From Sphingomonas natans (GTDB lineage: Bacteria > Pseudomonadota > Alphaproteobacteria > Sphingomonadales > Sphingomonadaceae), in assembly GCF_030546695.1 (NCBI RefSeq), contig NZ_JAUOTP010000010.1, forward strand, positions 160,146-224,145: a stretch of 64,000 nucleotides of DNA. The letters run 5' to 3'. Below, piece after piece: positions 22,902 through 32,577 of this stretch. The stretch's first letter is position 1, and each line of letters starts with the position of its first letter. The notes below the pieces were generated by a model. It was not told the DNA's origin, did no database searches, and saw only the letters and a list, made by a program, of their open reading frames with translations. A program made the position numbers and the translations under genes.

Positions 22902-23987
22902 ATGCGTGCCCGTTTCGCTCTCGCTGCCCTCGCCTGCTCGGCCGGACTGACGATCGCCATGCCGGCGTCTGCCGCCACCTTCACGTCCGCCCAATATGCG
23001 CAGGCCGTGGCCGGCGCGCAGAAGATGCAGGAGCTGAACCTCGTCGTCTTCGGCAACGCCGCCTCGACCTCGGAGATCGAAGGCAAGGCGTTCGTCGGCG
23101 GCAACCTGTCGCTCGGCGGCAATGTCGGCGCGGGTGCCGATGCCAATCATCAAGGCTACAAGGTGAATGCGGACGTGGCGACGCTGACCGTCGGCGGCAC
23201 GGCCAGCGGCGGCATCCACGTCAAGAACGGGATCGGCGTCCCGACCGTGACCGCCAATGTCGGCGTCAATTCCAGCGACACCTATTTCGACGGAACCACG
23301 GGCACGCTGAATGCGGGCGGCACGATCAGCGGGCTCAACAATACCGGCACGGGCAATGCCAATGTCGCGGGCCTCAAGACCTCGATCGACAATCAGACGT
23401 CGACGCTGATGAGCAACATGTCGACGCTGTCGCAGATCCTGGCGAGCTATACCGCGAACACCACGTTCAATGCGTCCGACCAGAACAATCTGAACTTCTC
23501 GACCGCATCGAGCGCGAGCCTGCTCGTCGCCAGCATCGACGGTTCGAAGCTGGCCAGCGGCACCCTGTTCCTGCCGACGCTCGCCGCCGGCCAGATCCTC
23601 GTCGTCAACGTCAGCGGCAACGGGCTGACGATGGGCGCCAATCCGGGCGGCGCGGGCAATGCCGACAACCAGAATGTCATCTGGAACTTCACCGGCACCG
23701 GCACGATGACCTTCAACAACTGGAACGGATCGATCCTCGCGACCGGCGCGACCGTGAAGAATAACAGTCAGTTGAACGGAACGGTCGTCGCCAGCGTGTT
23801 CGACGGCCATGGCGAGGTGCATCTCGGCACATTCTCGGGATCGCTGCAGACGCTGGTACCCGCGGCTTTCTCGGTCTCCGCCGTGCCGGAGACGGCGACG
23901 TGGATGATGATGATCCTCGGCTTCGGCGCGGTCGGCGCCGCGCTCCGCGGACAACGCCGCCGCGCGGGACAGCTTCCGACGCGTTGA
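22902..23987 (+). CDS. Choice-of-anchor A protein with PEPxxWA-CTERM sorting signal
   Basis: The 361-residue secreted protein has a signal peptide (ending PASAAT, about residue 26). It then has the choice-of-anchor A domain, seen as LNLVVFGNAASTSEIEGKAFVGGNLSLGG and repeated glycine/asparagine-rich beta segments. The C terminus is a sorting signal: VPETATWMMMILGFGAVG, a hydrophobic helix, then RGQRRR. Proteins of this type are cut and anchored or released by an exosortase of the EpsH/Xrt kind, often with exopolysaccharide. No exosortase gene is in the window. GGAGA precedes the ATG. A strong terminator follows. Confidence 0.9.
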   Translation: MRARFALAALACSAGLTIAMPASAATFTSAQYAQAVAGAQKMQELNLVVFGNAASTSEIEGKAFVGGNLSLGGNVGAGADANHQGYKVNADVATLTVGGTASGGIHVKNGIGVPTVTANVGVNSSDTYFDGTTGTLNAGGTISGLNNTGTGNANVAGLKTSIDNQTSTLMSNMSTLSQILASYTANTTFNASDQNNLNFSTASSASLLVASIDGSKLASGTLFLPTLAAGQILVVNVSGNGLTMGANPGGAGNADNQNVIWNFTGTGTMTFNNWNGSILATGATVKNNSQLNGTVVASVFDGHGEVHLGTFSGSLQTLVPAAFSVSAVPETATWMMMILGFGAVGAALRGQRRRAGQLPTR

Positions 23988-24011
23988 CGCCGTCCAATTT
24001 GGCACCTGAAC

Positions 24012-24044
24012 GGCCGCTCTCCCGCCCGGAGAGCGGCCTTTTTA
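24012..24044 (+). terminator. Rho-independent terminator before ilvB
   Basis: An 11-base perfect stem (GGCCGCTCTCC and GGAGAGCGGCC) with a five-base loop is followed by TTTTTATT. It ends the PEP-CTERM gene transcript. Confidence 0.9.
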
Positions 24045-24046
24045 TT

Positions 24047-24124
24047 ATGTCCAAAGCGTCCGTTACGCATCAAAATATCTTGATCAAGGCAAGCAGAGTA
24101 ATTTTATTGCCGGTCAGGGTTTGA
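24047..24124 (+). CDS. Possible ilv leader peptide rich in Ile, Leu and Val
   Basis: A 25-codon frame upstream of ilvB encodes MSKASVTHQNILIKASRV and then ILLPVRV; nine of its last sixteen residues are Ile, Leu or Val. Such a composition is typical of leader peptides that control ilv operons by attenuation. Against this, no Shine-Dalgarno is visible, a terminator ends only three bases upstream, and the AT-rich stretch could simply be promoter DNA. A weak hairpin (GTGGCA/TGCCAC, 24146-24167) follows without a T tract. Confidence 0.35.
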   Translation: MSKASVTHQNILIKASRVILLPVRV

Positions 24125-24183
24125 CAGCGCAACTTTCGCCGCCTAGTGGCACCTCTCCTCCTGCCACACGGATTCGGAAAGCC

Positions 24184-25926
24184 ATGACGAGCGAGCGCAG
24201 CGGCGCGGACATATTGATCGAAACGCTGACCGAGCTCGGCGTCGAGGTCGTGTTCGGTTATCCGGGCGGCGCCGTCCTCCCGATCTACGATGCGCTCTTC
24301 AAGCAGGACAAGATCCGCCACATCCTCGTCCGCCAGGAAGGCGGCGCGGCGCATGCGGCCGAGGGCTATGCGCGCTCGAGCGGCAAGATCGGCGTCGTGC
24401 TCGTCACCTCGGGCCCTGGCGCCACCAATGCCGTCACCGGCATCACCGATGCGCTGATGGATTCGATCCCGATGCTCGTGATCACGGGCCAGGTCGGCAC
24501 GTCGCTGATCGGATCGGACGCATTCCAGGAATGCGACACGGTCGGCATCACGCGCCACTGCACCAAGCACAATTATCTGGTGAAGGACCCGGCCGAGCTG
24601 GAAGGCACGATCCGCGAGGCCTTCCACATCGCAACCTCGGGACGCCCGGGCCCGGTGCTGATCGATCTGCCCAAGGACGTGCAGGTCGCGCAGGCCAGAT
24701 CGAAGCCGATGCCGGTCCATCCCGGCTATCGTCCGCAGACCGAGCCCGATCCGAAGCTGATCGAGACGGCGGTGGAGATGCTGGCGGCGGCCGAGCGGCC
24801 GGTCTTCTATACGGGCGGCGGCATCATCAATTCGGGCCCGGCGGCAAGCGCGGCGCTGCGCGAACTGCAGGCGCTGACCGGCGCGCCCGTCACCTCGACG
24901 CTGATGGGCCTCGGCGCTTATCCCGCGTCCGGCGATGCGTGGCTCGGCATGCTCGGCATGCACGGCACGTACGAAGCCAATTGGGCGATGAACCAGGCCG
25001 ATCTGATCGTGAACCTCGGCGCGCGCTTCGACGATCGCGTGACCGGCCGGCTCGATGCGTTCGCGCCGAACGCGCGCAAGATCCACATCGATATCGATCG
25101 CTCGTCGATCAACAAGATCATCCGCGCCGAGCTCGGTATCGTCGCCGACGTTGGCCGCGCGATGGAGGCGATGATCGCGCTGTGGAAGCAGCGCGGCCAT
25201 AAGGCGCAGGATCTCGACAATTGGTTCGGCCGAATCAACGGCTGGCGCGCGCTCAAGAGCCTCGATTTCCCGAATTCGACGACCGAGATCATGCCGCAGC
25301 ATGCGATCCGCCGCCTGTGGGAGGCGACCAAGCATCGCGATCCAATCATCACGACCGAGGTCGGCCAACACCAGATGTGGTCGGCGCAGCATTTCCACTT
25401 CGAACAGCCCAACAAGTGGCTGACGAGCGGCGGTCTCGGCACGATGGGCTATGGCCTGCCCGCCGCGATCGGCGCGCAGATCGCCAATCCGGATGCGCTG
25501 GTCATCGACATTGCCGGCGAAGCCTCGATCCAGATGAACATCCAGGAGCTGGGCACGGCGACGCAGTATAATCTGCCGGTCAAGATCTTCATCCTGAACA
25601 ACGAATATATGGGGATGGTCCGCCAGTGGCAGGACCTGACCTATGCCGGGCGCTATTCGCATAGCTATTCGGACGCGCTGCCCGATTTCGTCAAGCTGGC
25701 CGAGGCCTATGGCTGGAAGGGAATGCGGATCGAGGATCCGGCGGCCTTGGACGGCGGCATCGCCGAGATGCTGGCCTATCCGGGGCCGGTGATGGTCGAT
25801 TGCCGCGTCGCCAAGCTCGCCAACTGCCTGCCGATGATCCCGAGTGGCGCCGCCCACACCGACATGATCCTCCAGGCCAACGAGGTCTCGGGCGAGATGG
25901 ACGACGAGGCGAAGGCGCTCGTTTGA
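24184..25926 (+). CDS. ilvB: Acetolactate synthase large subunit
   Basis: The thiamine-diphosphate enzyme makes acetolactate or acetohydroxybutyrate, the first common step to valine, leucine and isoleucine. The 580-residue product has the N-terminal GYPGGAVLPIYD and the catalytic Glu in RQEGGAAHAAEGYAR. The ThDP-binding region reads TSGGLGTMGYGLPAAIG, then DIAGEASIQMN and LNNEYMGMVRQWQ. The canonical motif is GDGS/GDAS; here it reads AGEAS, with Glu where Asp is usual. The ATG at 24184 begins at the expected family start; the frame is open upstream to a TTG at 24121. A TTGACA at 24121 could be the -35 of its promoter. It is first in an ilvB-ilvN-ilvC block. Confidence 0.96.
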   Translation: MTSERSGADILIETLTELGVEVVFGYPGGAVLPIYDALFKQDKIRHILVRQEGGAAHAAEGYARSSGKIGVVLVTSGPGATNAVTGITDALMDSIPMLVITGQVGTSLIGSDAFQECDTVGITRHCTKHNYLVKDPAELEGTIREAFHIATSGRPGPVLIDLPKDVQVAQARSKPMPVHPGYRPQTEPDPKLIETAVEMLAAAERPVFYTGGGIINSGPAASAALRELQALTGAPVTSTLMGLGAYPASGDAWLGMLGMHGTYEANWAMNQADLIVNLGARFDDRVTGRLDAFAPNARKIHIDIDRSSINKIIRAELGIVADVGRAMEAMIALWKQRGHKAQDLDNWFGRINGWRALKSLDFPNSTTEIMPQHAIRRLWEATKHRDPIITTEVGQHQMWSAQHFHFEQPNKWLTSGGLGTMGYGLPAAIGAQIANPDALVIDIAGEASIQMNIQELGTATQYNLPVKIFILNNEYMGMVRQWQDLTYAGRYSHSYSDALPDFVKLAEAYGWKGMRIEDPAALDGGIAEMLAYPGPVMVDCRVAKLANCLPMIPSGAAHTDMILQANEVSGEMDDEAKALV

Positions 25927-25946
25927 TCTAAAACAAGAACTAGGTT

Positions 25947-26047
25947 CCGCTCATCCTGAGGAGCCATTGAGCGAAGTCGAAATGGCGTCTCGAAGGATCC
26001 TTCGAGACGGGACTTCGCCAAGCTCAGTCCCTCCTCAGAATGAGCGG
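25947..26047. repeat. Palindromic repeat, family C (CCGCTCATCCTGAG type)
   Basis: The ends CCGCTCATCCTGAGGAGC and CTCCTCAGAATGAGCGG are inverted copies. An inner palindrome, TCTCGAAGGATCCTTCGAGA, lies at the centre. It lies between ilvB and ilvN, and the same element is found at 60428-60545. Confidence 0.85.
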
Positions 26048-26065
26048 TTAGGACATATCAACATC

Positions 26066-27759
<1,694 letters not shown>

Positions 27760-27767
27760 GGCCGTCT

Positions 27768-27791
27768 CCCCGGGGGCTCAGGCTCCCGGGG
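27768..27791 (+). terminator. GC-rich hairpin after ilvC, possible terminator
   Basis: Ten-base arms (CCCCGGGGGC and GCTCCCGGGG, one G-T pair) enclose TCAG, 8 bases after the ilvC stop. There is no T tract, so termination is uncertain. Confidence 0.5.
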
Positions 27792-27937
27792 ATCTGACGA
27801 CGACGAGAGTCCGGTTCTTCGGACGACGCAGGATCGCGCTCGCCGTTAACCCCCTTTCGCCCTTCTCAGCGCTTAACAGTTTGTTTACAGGCTCCCCTTC
27901 GGTCGGATGTATCGGCTGTTGTTGCGAGGCTTGTGAT

Positions 27938-28564
27938 ATGCGGATCGTCTTCTCGTCGTTGTTGGCAGCTTGTCTTCTCGGTGGTCTCGCGACGCCGGCC
28001 AGCGCGGTTACCACGATCGGCGGCATCACCTTCTCGGACACCGCCTTCGCCGACGCGATCAGCGCGACGCGTCCCGGCATGACTGCGGTCGGCGGCACGC
28101 TGAGCCAGGTGCTGACCGACAAGGATCCAGGCACGTTCGCGCGCGGCGAGGCGGGCGACCGGGTCACCTTCTCGTTCCTCGACAATGTCGCGGTGAACGG
28201 TGCGGGAAATGACATCGCCTTGTTCGAGCTCGGCGCGCCCGACAGCTTCGACATCACGATCAACGGCACGACCCTGACCTTCGGATCGGTCTTCACCGGC
28301 TTCACGGCGGGCGGCTTCAACCTCAACGTCGCGGTCTTTGACCTGAGCGCGTTCGGGCTGATGACGGGCGAGACGATCGACGCGCTGACGATGGGCTTCC
28401 CGATGATCGTCGGCACGCGCGCGACGCCCTCGTTGGTCGCCGCGATTCACTCCTCGGCGGTGCCTGAGCCGGCAAGCTGGGCGCTGATGCTGATCGGCTT
28501 CGGCGCGATCGGTGCGGCCCTGCGCCGGCGCTGCCCGGCCGTACAGGTACGCTTCGCGGCCTGA
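27938..28564 (+). CDS. PEPxxWA-CTERM sorted secreted protein
   Basis: The 208-residue protein has a signal peptide (MRIVFSSLLAACLLGGL, cleavage near ASAVT). A beta-rich middle (AGDRVTFSFLDNVAVNG, DSFDITINGTTLTFG) contains no recognised enzyme motif. The C terminus is VPEPASWALMLIGFGAIG followed by ALRRR, a textbook PEP-CTERM signal: the PEP box, a transmembrane helix and an arginine cluster. An upstream in-frame ATG at 27881 is not preferred because the signal peptide starts at 27938. It is the second of three such proteins in the window. Confidence 0.85.
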   Translation: MRIVFSSLLAACLLGGLATPASAVTTIGGITFSDTAFADAISATRPGMTAVGGTLSQVLTDKDPGTFARGEAGDRVTFSFLDNVAVNGAGNDIALFELGAPDSFDITINGTTLTFGSVFTGFTAGGFNLNVAVFDLSAFGLMTGETIDALTMGFPMIVGTRATPSLVAAIHSSAVPEPASWALMLIGFGAIGAALRRRCPAVQVRFAA

Positions 28565-28929
28565 TCCAGGGTCGGGGAGGCGCGCCTGCCCCCGGGGAGC
28601 TGCGACGCTTCGACCCGGTAGCAACGCGTGCTCGGCCTCTCCCGTCGGAGAGGCGATGTCGCTTTCTAGCGGGCGGCGACCAGCGACTTGCGGACGGTGT
28701 TGAGCAGGAAGATCAGGCTGAACATATTTCGTATCCCGAATAGTTTCGCTGCGGTGCAGCATGGCCGGCTTCTCGCGGAGCGGCGCCAAACGGTCAAATG
28801 CTCACAATCATGCGGCACATGCATAAAGCGCATGCAAAGGTTGAGGCTTCTTAATGTTTCGGCCGTCGCGACAGGGATCAACAGCTTTAGGGATCCCTTG
28901 TGCACCGCACAAAGCGGTGTCTGGCCGGC
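28565..28929. other. Intergenic stretch between two convergent genes
   Basis: The 365 bases separate a PEP-CTERM gene from the metallo-hydrolase gene. A perfect 8-base hairpin GCCTCTCC-CGTC-GGAGAGGC at 28635-28654 is followed by a weak T-rich GCTTTCT and may terminate the plus-strand gene. The minus strand holds a 19-codon frame (28666-28725). The remainder, 28730-28929, is less GC-rich than its surroundings, and I see no gene in it. Confidence 0.6.
28666..28725 (-). CDS. Possible 19-residue small ORF
   Basis: The frame reads MFSLIFLLNTVRKSLVAAR: a short hydrophobic helix with a basic amphipathic end, as in small membrane peptides. No clear ribosome site precedes it. Chance occurrence cannot be excluded. 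Confidence 0.2.
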   Translation of the reverse strand: MFSLIFLLNTVRKSLVAAR

Positions 28930-29985
28930 CTAAGCGAATAGGATTCGGCTTCCTACCACGGTGCGGAACACCTGATCGGGCATCTCGGCGATGGCGGGCG
29001 CGAGGAAAGCCTCGCCGGTGCAATGGCCGGGCAGGATGTAATCGGGCTTGAGCGCGCGCATCAGCGCCAGCGTGTCCAACGTCTGCGCCTGCGTCTGGGG
29101 CGGCACGAGATGGAAGCCGCCGACGATCGCATGGACGCGATCCACGCCGGAGACCGCCTGCGCCGCGCGCACCGTGTTGATGATGCCGCGATGGCTGCAC
29201 GAGGCGATCACCACCAGCCCCTTGCCCCTCATGTGGAAGGCCGTGCCCAGTTCGTGGACGGCATCGTCGACGAAGACATCCGCGTCGCGGCGATCGGGAT
29301 CGAGATCGGCGCGGCGGCAGCCATCACCGGGGAGCATCGCGGTCGGCACCTTCGGGCGTTCGGGCGAGACGAACGGTATGCGTCCGGTCGTGCAGGCGAC
29401 GCCGCCGACGGTGGCGGACGCGGGCGATATGCGAACATCGATGCCCGCCGCGTTCAGGTCACGCCGATCGAGCCGCCCGAAGCTCGGCCCATCGGCTGCG
29501 GTGCCACGGATCCGCGCGCAGAAAGCCTCCTCGCCGCCGACATAGAGCGGCGTGCCGCGCTTCACCCGGCCGAGCAGCGCCGGCAGGCCGCCGAAATGAT
29601 CGTAATGGCCGTGCGAGAGGACCATCGCCTCGATCGTCGCGGGATCGACGCCGAGGATCGCCATGTTGCCGGCCAGCCCCTCGGGCGTGTAGCCGAAATC
29701 GATGAGCAGGCGGTGCGCCGGCGCGGTGCCCGCGGTTGCCTCTGCGAGGACCGAATAGCCCCACTCGCCGCGCAAGGTCAGTTGGTAGGAGGACGCCGCG
29801 CGCTCGGGCGGCAGGATCCGGAGGCCAGGCCGTTCGACGGTCTGCGCGAAGCTGGAGACATTGCTGTCGGCCAATATCGTCAGCTGCAGACGATCGATCT
29901 GCGGGACAGCGGGCGGAGCCCCCGCGACGCGCCAGGGCAAAGCCGCCGCCAGCCCCGCACCGATCATCGTCCGCCGTGTCAGCAT
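28930..29985 (-). CDS. Tat-exported MBL-fold metallo-hydrolase
   Basis: The 351-residue protein starts MLTRRTMIGAGLAAALPWRVAGA, a twin-arginine-like signal peptide. The metallo-beta-lactamase zinc motif SHGHYDHFGG is at about residues 124-133, and further zinc ligands are likely in SCSHRGIINT and ILPGHCTGEAF. The layout, with TGRIPFVSPERP and the late PGHCTG motif, matches MBL-fold proteins annotated as similar to the 7,8-dihydropterin-6-methyl-4-(beta-D-ribofuranosyl)-aminobenzene-5'-phosphate synthase family. The substrate is unknown. It is expected in the periplasm. It is 29 bases downstream of the coiled-coil protein gene on the same strand. Confidence 0.85.
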   Translation of the reverse strand: MLTRRTMIGAGLAAALPWRVAGAPPAVPQIDRLQLTILADSNVSSFAQTVERPGLRILPPERAASSYQLTLRGEWGYSVLAEATAGTAPAHRLLIDFGYTPEGLAGNMAILGVDPATIEAMVLSHGHYDHFGGLPALLGRVKRGTPLYVGGEEAFCARIRGTAADGPSFGRLDRRDLNAAGIDVRISPASATVGGVACTTGRIPFVSPERPKVPTAMLPGDGCRRADLDPDRRDADVFVDDAVHELGTAFHMRGKGLVVIASCSHRGIINTVRAAQAVSGVDRVHAIVGGFHLVPPQTQAQTLDTLALMRALKPDYILPGHCTGEAFLAPAIAEMPDQVFRTVVGSRILFA

Positions 29986-30014
29986 CGCCCGCCCCCCTTG
30001 TCCGAGCGGCGTCC

Positions 30015-32474
30015 TCAGCGCCGCAGCCGCTCGATCGCCTGCGCCAGCGCCACGTAGAGCTTGCCCATGTCGGACGAGAGCAGGGTCACGCCCATCGCCG
30101 CGCCTTCGCGCACCGCCAGCACGCGGCGGAGCATTGCCTCGAAATCGTGGACGTAGCGATTGACCTGCGCGCGGAATTCGCCGTCGTCATTGTAGCGGGC
30201 GATGATCGCCTTCGCGTCTCCGCTCTCGATGAGGCGCACCGCGCGGCGCGTGAAGACGCCGCGGTCGCCCTTCAGATAGGCGCCCCATTCGGCGTCGGTC
30301 GGCTCGTTCGAGAAGATTTTGGCGACATCGATCGCGGTCGAGTTGAGCGCCTCGATCAGCAGGCTGACCTGGCGCGCGAAGCCCTGCTCGTCGGTGGCCG
30401 AGGCCGCAGCCTGATGCTCGGCGATGCGCGCCTCGACCGCGCGCGTCGTCTCGGTCAGCGTTACGAGCTGGCGGGTCAGGCGCTCGGAGGATGCCGTCGC
30501 GGCCTCGGTCGCCTTGGCGGACGCCGCCTCGACCTTGCCGATCTCGGCTTGGCCGACGCCGTCGAGCGCCTTGGCCATCGCCTCGGCGCTCGCGCTCGCC
30601 AGTTGCTGCGCCGCCTCGGGGATCGCGCCCGCGAGCGTCTCGCGCGCATGCGTCGCCGCCTGTGCGGCCGTCTCGCGTACGCGCAGCAGCGCATCGACGA
30701 GCTTGACCGAGGCGCCTTCGGTGAGCGCGGCGATCTCGCGATCGGTGCGCGCGACGAGGCCCTCGAACGACGCGACCTGATCGCGCATCGCGGCGAGCTT
30801 CTCGTCCGCCTGCGCGGCGAGGCGGGCCATGCGCTCGTCGCTGAACACATCGAGCGCGGCGATCTGGTCGCGGACCGACGCGATCTTCTCGTCCGCCCGA
30901 TGCGCGAATGTCGCGATCCGATCGTCGCCCGCCTCGGCCATCGCCGCGATCCCGTCGCGCAAGCCGGCGACCTTCGCGTCGGCCTGCGTGGCGAACCGCT
31001 GGAGCCGCTCGCCGCCGATATCGATCAACGCGCTGCTCTCGGCGAGCTTGCCCTGCAGATCCTCGGCGGTGCGGACGAGATCGTCGGCGCGGGGGCGCGC
31101 CGCCTGCAGCATCGTGATCGCGTCATCGGCCTGCGCACGCAGGCGGGCGAGCGTCTCGGGCAGTTCGCGGTCGAGCGTCTCGTTCGCGGACGACGCCTGC
31201 TGGCGCAGCGCGATGATATGGCCGAGCGCGGTCTCGGCATTGTCGCCGCTGCGGCCGAGCAGGCTGCCGATCTTCTCGCCATGATCGGCGAGCATCGCCA
31301 GCGTCTCGGCGAGATCGGCGACCTGCTCCGCGCCCTTGTCGCCCAATTGCTCGAAGCGTCCCTCGACGCTGCCCAGCGCCTGATCGAGATGACCGAGCAG
31401 CCCGCGCGCGGCGGCCTCGTGCTGCGCGATGCGGTGGCTCGTCTCTTCGATGCGCGCGCCCAATTGATCGAGCCGCAGCGCCAACGCGCGCGCCGATTCA
31501 TCGCCCGAACGGCCGAGCATGTCGCGCGCCTGCGCGACGATCGCCGACAAGGCATTGCCCTGTTCGGAGACGCCGCGCCGCACCTGATCGAGCGCACCGG
31601 CGGCATTGGCGAGCGCGCTGTCGGCGGCGTCGCCTAGCTTGCTCGCGGCTTCGAGGATGCGGCGGTCGGCGGCGGCGGCGCTGCCCTCGATCCGTTCCAG
31701 CTCGATCGCGAGGCGGCGCGCGGCGGCGACGCTCGACTGATCGGCGGTGCGCGCCTGAAGCTCGATCGCGGTGAGGTTGGCGAGCAGGGCATCGCTGCGC
31801 GCCTCGGCATCCTGGCCGATCGCGCGCAGATGATCGCCGAGCGTGCCGGCCTGCGTCGCCAGAGTCGGCAGATCGCTCATCATCACGCCGAGATCGGTGC
31901 GCGCTGTGGCGGTCGCGTCGTCGAGCCGGGCAGCGACATCGGCGACGACGGCGGCGTCCCCGCGCAGGGCCTCGCCCGCGCGACCGAGCCGTTCGCTCGT
32001 CTCCTCGCCCATCCGGACGAGGTCCGCGCCATGCTTGGCGAGCCCCTGGCGCGCGGTTACGATCCGGCGATCGACGAGCGTCAGCAATTCGGCAAGGCGC
32101 AGGGATTCGATGCGCAGCTCGCGCGCCGAGCGGGCGTAGCGCGTCGCCTCGGCACGGCCGGTGCGCAGCATCACGAGCGCGAGCAAGGCGATCAATGTGA
32201 GCGGACCCGAGCCGACGCCGATCCAGGCGGCGGCGCGCGACGCGCCGAGACCGCCCGTGGGCAGGGTTGCGGCGACCATCATCACGAGTACCGCGATCCA
32301 CGCCGCGGCGAGCAGGAGCATCGCGCCGACGAGCACGGCTTCCTTCCAGCGGCGCGGGCGCTCGGGCTCGATCGCGGCCTCGCCCAGCCAATCGCTGTCG
32401 CCCAGCGGAAGTGCTGCCTGCACCTCCTCCGTTTCCTCGATCGGCGTCTGCCGCCAGCTCGCCCCGCCTGCCAT
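30015..32474 (-). CDS. Large coiled-coil inner-membrane protein, possibly TipN-like
   Basis: The 819-residue protein has a cytoplasmic head of about 43 residues and two transmembrane helices at about 45-70 (AVLVGAMLLLAAAWIAVLVM) and 88-105 (PLTLIALLALVML). About 580 residues of alanine/glutamate/arginine-rich coiled coil follow. The last 110 residues form a distinct conserved-looking domain (AEWGAYLKGDRGVFTRRAVR, FRAQVNRYVHDFEAMLRRVL, LLSSDMGKLYVALAQAI). Two N-terminal spans plus a long coiled coil is the layout of the Caulobacter polarity factor TipN (about 880 residues). From memory, its C-terminal domain looks similar, but I cannot align them. Alternatives are a chemoreceptor-like or apolipoprotein-like coiled-coil protein. 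No catalytic motif is present. Confidence 0.7.
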   Translation of the reverse strand: MAGGASWRQTPIEETEEVQAALPLGDSDWLGEAAIEPERPRRWKEAVLVGAMLLLAAAWIAVLVMMVAATLPTGGLGASRAAAWIGVGSGPLTLIALLALVMLRTGRAEATRYARSARELRIESLRLAELLTLVDRRIVTARQGLAKHGADLVRMGEETSERLGRAGEALRGDAAVVADVAARLDDATATARTDLGVMMSDLPTLATQAGTLGDHLRAIGQDAEARSDALLANLTAIELQARTADQSSVAAARRLAIELERIEGSAAAADRRILEAASKLGDAADSALANAAGALDQVRRGVSEQGNALSAIVAQARDMLGRSGDESARALALRLDQLGARIEETSHRIAQHEAAARGLLGHLDQALGSVEGRFEQLGDKGAEQVADLAETLAMLADHGEKIGSLLGRSGDNAETALGHIIALRQQASSANETLDRELPETLARLRAQADDAITMLQAARPRADDLVRTAEDLQGKLAESSALIDIGGERLQRFATQADAKVAGLRDGIAAMAEAGDDRIATFAHRADEKIASVRDQIAALDVFSDERMARLAAQADEKLAAMRDQVASFEGLVARTDREIAALTEGASVKLVDALLRVRETAAQAATHARETLAGAIPEAAQQLASASAEAMAKALDGVGQAEIGKVEAASAKATEAATASSERLTRQLVTLTETTRAVEARIAEHQAAASATDEQGFARQVSLLIEALNSTAIDVAKIFSNEPTDAEWGAYLKGDRGVFTRRAVRLIESGDAKAIIARYNDDGEFRAQVNRYVHDFEAMLRRVLAVREGAAMGVTLLSSDMGKLYVALAQAIERLRR

Positions 32475-32577
32475 GCGATCATCCTATCAGCTTCGTGGCC
32501 ACGGGGAAGCGTTACCGCGACTTTGCGTGTCGCGCGGATCGCCCCTACACACGATCGCGAATGAAGGGGGTACACGC

